This document shows positions 55,590 to 61,103 of a stretch of DNA of 61,103 nt, piece after piece. The position numbers and the translations under genes are program-made. The notes below the pieces were generated by a model. That model was not told the origin of the DNA, made no database searches, and was given only the letters and a program-made list of their open reading frames with translations. Source of the DNA: Micrococcales bacterium (GTDB taxonomy: Bacteria; Actinomycetota; Actinomycetes; Actinomycetales; Cellulomonadaceae); NCBI GenBank assembly GCA_009777345.1, contig WRMB01000019.1, positions 1 through 61,103 on the forward strand. Reading direction: 5' to 3'. Positions within the stretch are counted from its first letter, which is position 1. Every line of letters starts with the position of its first letter.

Positions 55590-57692
55590 GTGGCACTCGA
55601 CGTGCTCACGGACCTGACCAGGGTCCGCAATATCGGCATCATGGCCCACATCGATGCCGGCAAGACGACGACCACCGAGCGGATCCTGTATTACACCGGG
55701 GTCAACTACAAGGTCGGCGAGACGCACGACGGCGCCTCCACGATGGACTGGATGGCCCAGGAGCAGGAACGCGGCATCACCATCACGTCGGCCGCGACGA
55801 CCTGTTTCTGGAAGGACAACCAGATCAACATCATCGACACCCCGGGGCACGTGGACTTCACCGTCGAGGTGGAGCGCAGCCTGCGGGTGCTCGACGGTGC
55901 GGTCGCGGTGTTCGACGGCAAAGAAGGGGTCGAGCCGCAGTCCGAGACGGTGTGGCGCCAGGCCGACAAGTACGACGTGCCGCGCATCTGCTTCGTCAAC
56001 AAGATGGACAAGCTCGGCGCCGACTTCTTCTTCACCGTCAAGACCATCAAGGACCGGCTCAAGGCCAAGCCGCTGGTCCTGCAGCTGCCGATCGGGGCGG
56101 AGAGCGACTTCGTCGGCGTGGTCGACCTGGTCGAGAACCGGGCTCTGGTCTGGCGCGGCGAGACCGCGCTGGGCGAGAAGTACGAGGTCGAGGCGGTCCC
56201 GGCCGACCTGGTCGAACAGGCGGCCGAGTACCGGGCCGAGCTGCTGGAGGCGGTGGCTGAGACCGACGAGGCGCTGCTGGAGAAGTACCTGGGCGGCGAA
56301 GAGCTCACGGTCGCGGAGATCAAGGCCGGTATCCGGGCGCTGGTCATCGCGTCCGAGGCCTACCCGGTGCTGTGCGGCTCGGCCTTCAAGAACAAGGGCG
56401 TGCAGCCCATGCTCGACGCGGTGGTGGACTACCTGCCCTCCCCGCTGGACACCCCGAGCGTGGTGGGCCACGACGTGAAGAACGAGTCGGTGAGCGTCGA
56501 GCGCAAGGCTGACGCCGCCGAGCCGTTCGCGGCCCTGGCCTTCAAGGTCGCCGCGCACCCGTTCTTCGGCAAGCTCATCTACGTGCGGGTCTACTCCGGC
56601 AGGGCCGCGACCGGTACGCAGGTGCTGAACGCGACCGAGGGCAAGAAGGAACGCATCGGGAAGATGTTCCAGATGCACGCCAACAAGGAGAACCCGGTCG
56701 AGGAGGCCCAGGCCGGGCACATCTACGCGTTCATCGGGCTCAAGGGCGTCAAGACCGGCGACACTCTGTGCGCTGTCAACGCCCCGATGATCCTGGAGTC
56801 CATGACCTTCCCCGAGCCCGTCATCGACGTGGCGATCGAGCCGAAGACCAAGGGCGACCAGGAGAAGCTCTCCACCGCGATCCAGAAGCTGGCCGAGGAG
56901 GACCCGACCTTCCGGGTCCGCCTGGACGACGAGACCGGTCAGACCATCATCGGCGGGATGGGCGAGCTGCAGCTCGACGTGCTGGTCGACCGGATGCGCC
57001 GCGAGTTCAAGGTCGAGGCCAACGTCGGCAAGCCGCAGGTGGCCTACCGCGAGACGATCCGCCGCAAGGTGGAGAAGGTCGAGTACACCCACAAGAAGCA
57101 GACCGGTGGTTCGGGGCAGTACGCCAAGGTGCAGGTCACCTTCGAACCGCTCGACATCAGCGAGGGTGAGCTCTACCAGTTCGAGAACAAGGTCACCGGC
57201 GGGCGGATCCCGCGCGAGTACATCCCGAGCGTGGACGCTGGTATCCAGTCGGCCATGCAGCTGGGTGTGCTGGCCGGCTTCCCGCTGGTCGGTATCAAGG
57301 CCACGCTCCTGGACGGGGCGTACCACGAGGTCGACTCGTCAGAGATGGCGTTCAAGATCGCCGGTTCGATGGTCCTCAAGGAAGCAGTCCGCAAGGCTGA
57401 CCCGGCTCTGCTGGAGCCGATCATGGCGGTCGAGGTCCGCACCCCGGAGGACTACATGGGCGATGTTATCGGCGACCTCAACTCTCGGCGCGGCATGATC
57501 GTGTCCATGGAGGACGCGACCGGGGTCAAGGTGATCCAGGCGCGCGTGCCGCTGTCCGAGATGTTCGGCTACGTCGGGGACCTGCGTTCGAAGACGCAGG
57601 GCCGCGCCGTGTACTCGATGCAGTTCGACAGCTACGCAGAGACACCGCGTAGTGTTGCCGACGAGATCATCAAGAAGACCCGGGGCGAGTGA
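55590..57692 (+). CDS. fusA: Elongation factor G
   Basis: The 700-residue GTPase drives translocation on the ribosome. G motifs are [16 protein letters not shown] (P-loop), [19 protein letters not shown] and [10 protein letters not shown]. Domain IV contains [25 protein letters not shown] and the C-terminal [21 protein letters not shown]. The GTG start lies 52 bases after rpsG. The domain order is normal, and it belongs to the main EF-G subgroup rather than the ribosome-recycling one. Confidence 0.99.
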   Translation: MALDVLTDLTRVRNIGIMAHIDAGKTTTTERILYYTGVNYKVGETHDGASTMDWMAQEQERGITITSAATTCFWKDNQINIIDTPGHVDFTVEVERSLRVLDGAVAVFDGKEGVEPQSETVWRQADKYDVPRICFVNKMDKLGADFFFTVKTIKDRLKAKPLVLQLPIGAESDFVGVVDLVENRALVWRGETALGEKYEVEAVPADLVEQAAEYRAELLEAVAETDEALLEKYLGGEELTVAEIKAGIRALVIASEAYPVLCGSAFKNKGVQPMLDAVVDYLPSPLDTPSVVGHDVKNESVSVERKADAAEPFAALAFKVAAHPFFGKLIYVRVYSGRAATGTQVLNATEGKKERIGKMFQMHANKENPVEEAQAGHIYAFIGLKGVKTGDTLCAVNAPMILESMTFPEPVIDVAIEPKTKGDQEKLSTAIQKLAEEDPTFRVRLDDETGQTIIGGMGELQLDVLVDRMRREFKVEANVGKPQVAYRETIRRKVEKVEYTHKKQTGGSGQYAKVQVTFEPLDISEGELYQFENKVTGGRIPREYIPSVDAGIQSAMQLGVLAGFPLVGIKATLLDGAYHEVDSSEMAFKIAGSMVLKEAVRKADPALLEPIMAVEVRTPEDYMGDVIGDLNSRRGMIVSMEDATGVKVIQARVPLSEMFGYVGDLRSKTQGRAVYSMQFDSYAETPRSVADEIIKKTRGE

Positions 57693-57808
57693 GCCCCAGC
57701 GGGTCGCAACCCGCAAGACAGCACGACCCGTAGGATCGTCCGGGGAACGGGGACCAGCCAGGTCCCCGGTGACCGGGCACTGGCACACAGTCCGAGGAGG
57801 ACCACCAA

Positions 57809-59002
57809 GTGGGTAAGGCGAAGTTCGAGCGGAACAAGCCGCACGTCAACATCGGCACGATCGGCCACGTCGACCACGGCAAGACGACGCTGACCGCCGC
57901 CATCACCAAGGTGCTGCACGACAAGCACCCCGAGCTGAATCCCTTCACGCCGTTCGACGAGATCGACAAGGCGCCGGAGGAGAAGGCCCGGGGCATCACC
58001 ATCAACATCGCTCACGTCGAGTACCAGACGGACAAGCGCCACTACGCGCACGTCGACGCTCCTGGTCACGCCGACTACATCAAGAACATGATCACCGGGG
58101 CCGCCCAGATGGACGGCGCGATCCTGGTGGTCGCGGCGACCGACGGCCCGATGGCCCAGACCCACGAGCACATCCTGCTCGCGCGTCAGGTGGGTGTGCC
58201 GTACCTGCTCGTCGCCCTGAACAAGTCTGACGCGGTGGACGACGAGGAGATTCTCGAGCTCGTCGAGCTGGAGGTCCGCGAGGCGCTGACCAAGCAGGGC
58301 TTCCCCGGCGACGACGCCCCGGTGGTCCGGGTCTCCGCGCTCAAGGCGCTGGAGGGCGACCCGGAGTGGACCAAGTCGGTCGAAGAACTGATGGAGGCGG
58401 TGGACGAGAACGTGCCGGAGCCGGCTCGTGACGTCGACCAGCCGTTCCTCATGCCGATCGAGGACGTCAACACCATCACCGGTCGTGGCACCGTGGTCAC
58501 CGGCCGGGTCGAGCGGGGCCGCCTCAACGTCAACGAGGAGGTCGAGATCGTCGGTATCCGCGAGAAGGCGACCAAGACCACCTGCACCTCCATGGAGTCG
58601 TTCCACAAGACGACCGACTTCGTGCAGGCCGGTGACAACGTCGGTCTGCTGCTGCGCGGCACCAAGCGTGAAGAGGTCGAGCGCGGCCAGGTCGTGGTGA
58701 AGCCGGGTTCGATCACCCCGCACACCCAGTTCGAGGGCCAGGTCTACATCCTGACCAAGGACGAGGGCGGGCGGCACAACCCGTTCTACACCAACTACCG
58801 GCCGCAGTTCTACTTCCGCACCACCGACGTCACCGGCGTCATCACGCTGCCCGAGGGCACCGAGATGGTAATGCCCGGCGACAACACCGAGATCCACGTC
58901 GACCTGATCCAGCCGATCGCCATGGAAGAGGGCCTCCTCTTCGCCATCCGCGAGGGTGGCCGCACCGTCGGCTCAGGCCGGGTCACCAAGATCCTCAAGT
59001 GA
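57809..59002 (+). CDS. tuf: Elongation factor Tu
   Basis: The 397-residue GTPase delivers aminoacyl-tRNA to the ribosome. G motifs are [42 protein letters not shown] and [10 protein letters not shown]. The kirromycin/aurodox-related residues have no visible change. GAGGAGG lies just before the GTG start. It is the last gene of the str operon, 116 bases after fusA, and a perfect hairpin follows. Confidence 0.99.
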   Translation: MGKAKFERNKPHVNIGTIGHVDHGKTTLTAAITKVLHDKHPELNPFTPFDEIDKAPEEKARGITINIAHVEYQTDKRHYAHVDAPGHADYIKNMITGAAQMDGAILVVAATDGPMAQTHEHILLARQVGVPYLLVALNKSDAVDDEEILELVELEVREALTKQGFPGDDAPVVRVSALKALEGDPEWTKSVEELMEAVDENVPEPARDVDQPFLMPIEDVNTITGRGTVVTGRVERGRLNVNEEVEIVGIREKATKTTCTSMESFHKTTDFVQAGDNVGLLLRGTKREEVERGQVVVKPGSITPHTQFEGQVYILTKDEGGRHNPFYTNYRPQFYFRTTDVTGVITLPEGTEMVMPGDNTEIHVDLIQPIAMEEGLLFAIREGGRTVGSGRVTKILK

Positions 59003-59019
59003 GCCTGTAGGGCACACCC

Positions 59020-59050
59020 GAAGGGCCGGACGCCTAGCGTCCGGCCCTTC
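59020..59050 (+). terminator. tuf terminator
   Basis: GAAGGGCCGGACGC and GCGTCCGGCCCTTC form a perfect 14-bp stem around CTA, 18 bases after the tuf stop. Confidence 0.93.
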
Positions 59051-59094
59051 GTCGTGCCTCGCATCCTCATCGCCGTGATGCCCGTTCTTGGGTT

Positions 59095-59110
59095 ACACTA
59101 TTTACAGTGT
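59095..59110. promoter_or_regulatory. ACACT-N6-AGTGT palindrome ahead of an antitoxin-like gene
   Basis: ACACT (59095-59099) and AGTGT (59106-59110) are an inverted repeat that overlaps a TACACT -10-like box and ends just before the ribosome site GGAGG. It is well placed for autorepression by the gene that follows. Confidence 0.55.
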
Positions 59111-59123
59111 GGAGGTGGTGGCG

Positions 59124-59690
59124 GTGAGTTCTCTTGTGGTCAGTCCGTGGACGACGTCGTCGTCACAGCTGCTGCGCGGGCGGCGTGGAGGTACCCACCA
59201 GAGGGTGGCGCGCACGGTCGTGACGCTGGAGGACGGCACCGAGCTGGAGGCAGGTGACGGTCTGCTGGCGATGATCAACGCACTGGTCGTCGAGGATCTT
59301 GCCGGGCGTCGTGCACGGGTGGAGATCGTTCCCGAGCTGCTCACCCCCGAAGAGGCCGCGCAGCTGCTGGGTGTGTCCCGGCCGACGGTGTACGCCTGGC
59401 AGGACTCGGGTGCGCTCGACCGGGTAGACCAGGGCAACCGTCGGATGGTTCGGCTCAGCGAGGTCGAGACGCTGCTTGCTGCACGTGCCGACCGTGAGCG
59501 CGTCGACCATGAGGTGGCACAGGTCGCCGCCGTCGACGTTCTCGACGACCGGGAGTACGTCCGGGCGATGCAGGCCGCCCGTCGTTCAGGTGGTGCCCGT
59601 GCCGTGGCCAAGGTGCGGGCCCGTCAACGTGCCGCGCTCGCTGCGGCAGCGGCCGAGCACGCAGGGGGCAGCAGTGCGACGACCTCGTGA
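59124..59690 (+). CDS. Excisionase/MerR-type antitoxin-like DNA-binding protein
   Basis: The 188-residue protein has a variable N-terminal part with VTLEDGTELEAGDGLLAMINALVVEDL, then the helix-turn-helix LTPEEAAQLLGVSRPTVYAWQDSGALDRVDQGNRRMVRLSEVETLL. A long Ala/Arg-rich helix follows. Such excisionase-family proteins are usually followed by a PIN-domain toxin, but here only a 64-codon ORF overlaps its end. The GTG at 59124 is preceded by GGAGG (59111-59115), while four GTGs upstream in frame make the exact start uncertain. A palindrome lies over its promoter. Confidence 0.78.
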   Translation: MSSLVVSPWTTSSSQLLRGRRGGTHQRVARTVVTLEDGTELEAGDGLLAMINALVVEDLAGRRARVEIVPELLTPEEAAQLLGVSRPTVYAWQDSGALDRVDQGNRRMVRLSEVETLLAARADRERVDHEVAQVAAVDVLDDREYVRAMQAARRSGGARAVAKVRARQRAALAAAAAEHAGGSSATTS

Positions 59691-59868
59691 TCCGTTGGCG
59701 TCGTCCGACGAACTGAGACCCGACCGGTTGGTGTCCGGGGGCTGTTGGCTGCGACTGCTGGCCTGGGGCTGGGCCGATTGGTGTTCGGAGGCCTACGCCG
59801 GAGACCTGCCCGCCGCCGACGCCGACGTGTTCGGGCTCGCTGACGCTGTGTGCTGCCTGTTCACATAG
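59674..59868 (+). CDS. Short ORF overlapping the antitoxin-like gene
   Basis: A GTG at 59674 opens a 64-codon frame that overlaps the previous gene by 17 bases and reads LLAWGWADWCSEAYAGDLPAADADVFG. It has an acceptable ribosome site (CAGGGGG). No toxin fold is recognised. It may be a real small partner or chance translation. Confidence 0.3.
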   Translation: MRRPRDPLASSDELRPDRLVSGGCWLRLLAWGWADWCSEAYAGDLPAADADVFGLADAVCCLFT

Positions 59869-59961
59869 ACGGCGGGGACCGTTCTTCGTACAGGTCACGT
59901 GACCGTACAGACGTGCCGCGCCCAGGCGTGAGTTCCGCACCCGAGGTAGGTCCTGCGGCTG

Positions 59962-60014
59962 TTGACATACACAGTGGCTCTGTATAGTGTTGGGCTACAT
60001 ACAGTGTTGCTGTA
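59962..60014 (+). promoter_or_regulatory. PadR operon promoter with two operators
   Basis: TTGACA at 59962-59967 and TATAGT at 59983-59988 form a promoter (spacer 15, or 17 to TAGTGT). Operator 1 is ATACACAG-N5-CTGTAT (59967-59985), lying between the -35 and -10. Operator 2 is TACAG-N5-CTGTA (60000-60014), downstream of the start site. Both fit the PadR consensus style (ACAG/CTGT) and would block transcription. Confidence 0.7.
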
Positions 60015-60043
60015 CAGTACTGCTGACTCGAAGGGAGGTGTCT

Positions 60044-60367
60044 ATGGCACGAACCAAACGACGTCCGCCGCTCACCGAGACCATGTTCTACACGCTGGTG
60101 GCGCTGCGGGAGCCAGCACACGGCTACCGCATCATGGAGCAGGTCGAGGAACTCAGCGACGGCACCGTGCGCATCGCCGCCGGAACGATGTACGGCATCT
60201 TGGAGAACCTCAGCACGCAGGGTCTGATCGCCGCGGTCCCTGACCCCGACCCTCGCCGCAAGGTCTACGCCATCACCGCTGCGGGCAGCACCGTGCTGAC
60301 CGACGACGTCCACCGACTCCAGCGCATGGTCGACGCCGCATCCACCCCGACAAGGAGCGCATCATGA
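60044..60367 (+). CDS. PadR-family transcriptional repressor
   Basis: The 107-residue protein has the PadR winged helix: PPLTETMFYTLVALREPAHGYRIMEQVEEL, RIAAGTMYGILENLSTQGLI and the wing DPDPRRKVYAITAAGSTVL. The short form (no C-terminal dimer arm) is the group that pairs with a DUF2812 gene. It probably represses its own operon through the two upstream palindromes and releases on a small ligand or membrane signal. ATG 60044 follows AGGGAGG. The downstream gene overlaps by ATGA. Confidence 0.92.
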   Translation: MARTKRRPPLTETMFYTLVALREPAHGYRIMEQVEELSDGTVRIAAGTMYGILENLSTQGLIAAVPDPDPRRKVYAITAAGSTVLTDDVHRLQRMVDAASTPTRSAS

Positions 60368-60990
60368 CGCGTACGAAGTACACCCTCATCTACAAGGTCG
60401 ACGAGGAACGATGGTTCAACACGATGGCCAGCCGAGGCTGGCGACTGGACCGGACGTCCATATTCTGGTGGTACCACAAGTTCGTCGCCGACGAGCCCGG
60501 CGAAACTGTCGTCCGGATCGACAACCGGGTGTTCACCAGCGCTGACGACCGGGAGCAGTACAGCACTCTCATGGCCGACGCCGGCTGGCGTCTGGTCAAC
60601 GGCCCGCTTCCTCGCGGGTGGGGCTGGTGGGGGAGGCTCGCCCCGATGCAGTACCTGGTGCGGATGCGCCCGGACGCCGACGACGACATCTTCTCCGACG
60701 ACGCCAGCAGGGCTCTCAACCACCTGGAGGCGGCGCGGAGGTCGTCCGTCCCGCTGTTCGTGCTGCTGGCAGTGTTCTTGCTCTGCATGCTGCTGCAGTG
60801 GATCTCCTTCGTCACGATGAGTCGCGACCCGGTCGACTTTGATGCCTATTCGTGGCTGATGTGGATTCCGGTACCAGCTACGGTTGTTGGAGGAGCAATC
60901 GTCGGCGGCCTGATGCGGATCACCCTCTTCCACTGGCGGAGGCTGGCCACGTCGTTGTGCTCCTCTCAGCCTGTCGCGTCCGCCGAGTGA
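60364..60990 (+). CDS. DUF2812 membrane protein
   Basis: The 208-residue protein has an N-terminal domain of the DUF2812 type (YTLIYKVDEERWFNTMASRGWRL; FADEPGE-like loop; RIDNRVF). Two membrane helices (VPLFVLLAVFLLCMLLQWISFV and WIPVPATVVGGAIVGGLMRI) follow. DUF2812 proteins regularly follow a PadR gene; their function is unknown, perhaps sensing the membrane. The overlap with padR means they are translated together. It is the last gene in the window. Confidence 0.85.
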   Translation: MTRTKYTLIYKVDEERWFNTMASRGWRLDRTSIFWWYHKFVADEPGETVVRIDNRVFTSADDREQYSTLMADAGWRLVNGPLPRGWGWWGRLAPMQYLVRMRPDADDDIFSDDASRALNHLEAARRSSVPLFVLLAVFLLCMLLQWISFVTMSRDPVDFDAYSWLMWIPVPATVVGGAIVGGLMRITLFHWRRLATSLCSSQPVASAE

Positions 60991-61103
60991 GTCTCCGCTG
61001 GCAAGGGTAGTGAGAGGTGGGGGTCCCCGCGAGAGAGGGGCGTGGAAGCCCCCCCCTCCCGGGGGAGCCCCCCCCTCCTGTGCCGGGTTTGGGCGTCCTC
61101 CGG
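60991..61103. other. C-tract-rich end of the window
   Basis: After the last gene come CCCCCCCTCCCGGGGGAGCC-type runs (61044-61075) with the palindrome CTCCCGGGGGAG. They could form a terminator-like structure. Homopolymer runs of this length also disturb sequencing and assembly, so the exact bases deserve caution. Confidence 0.4.

Overview
The window is GC-rich chromosomal DNA from an actinobacterium (Actinomycetota). This rests on GTG and TTG starts (including TTG for rpoB and rpoC), Cys lipoboxes and a LAxTG-type sorting signal, a NusG with a long acidic N-terminus, a type IV secretion (T4SS-like) operon of the SCO6880/VirB4 kind, and the gene order tRNA-Trp, secE, nusG, rplK, rplA, rplJ, rplL, rpoB, rpoC, rpsL, rpsG, fusA, tuf. 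A Micrococcales-like lineage is plausible, but nothing here fixes the genus.

Layout. 1-810: the end of a CRISPR array (11 full 36-bp repeats and one cut repeat, no cas genes in view), followed by a VapBC-type toxin-antitoxin pair. 1.7-9.2 kb: housekeeping genes centred on one-carbon and central metabolism. These are mdh, a YggU-family gene, purU, a GNAT acetyltransferase, then glyA-folD behind a ZTP (pfl) riboswitch, an exonuclease III homologue and an Mrp-family ATPase. 9.3-12.5 kb: a small membrane stress-type protein, an M24 aminopeptidase and a PHP phosphoesterase. 12.9-21.6 kb: an eight-gene T4SS-like operon without a visible relaxase or coupling protein, which ends in what looks like a broken gene. 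21.7-25.4 kb: an unrecognised 1250-residue TPR-type protein on the other strand. 25.8-33.6 kb: a secreted glycoside-hydrolase-like surface protein, a GntR/membrane-protein pair with a palindromic operator, adenosine deaminase, a MITE-like inverted-repeat element, a membrane protein and an aspartate aminotransferase.

33.8-59.0 kb is the conserved translation/transcription block, interrupted twice. Between rplA and rplJ lies a roughly 4-kb island. It holds a ParE-type toxin-antitoxin pair bracketed by two copies of the 3' end of rplA, a membrane-anchored NB-ARC/TPR (STAND) protein with a mosaic base composition, and the relic of a HigA-like regulator. This is the best candidate for an undescribed, possibly defensive, system. 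Between rpoC and rpsL lie two lipoproteins, a vapC relic, a methyltransferase, a metallopeptidase-like protein and an OmpA-domain lipoprotein with seven 18-residue repeats. Strong promoters are visible before rplJ and rpsL, and strong terminators after rplA, rplL, rpoC and tuf.

59.1-61.0 kb ends with an excisionase-type antitoxin-like gene and a PadR/DUF2812 operon with paired operators. Themes that recur across the window are toxin-antitoxin modules in all states of decay, very long intergenic palindromes without T-tracts, starts placed six bases after a TANNNT box (leaderless mRNAs), and a 41-nt motif shared by two distant intergenic regions.
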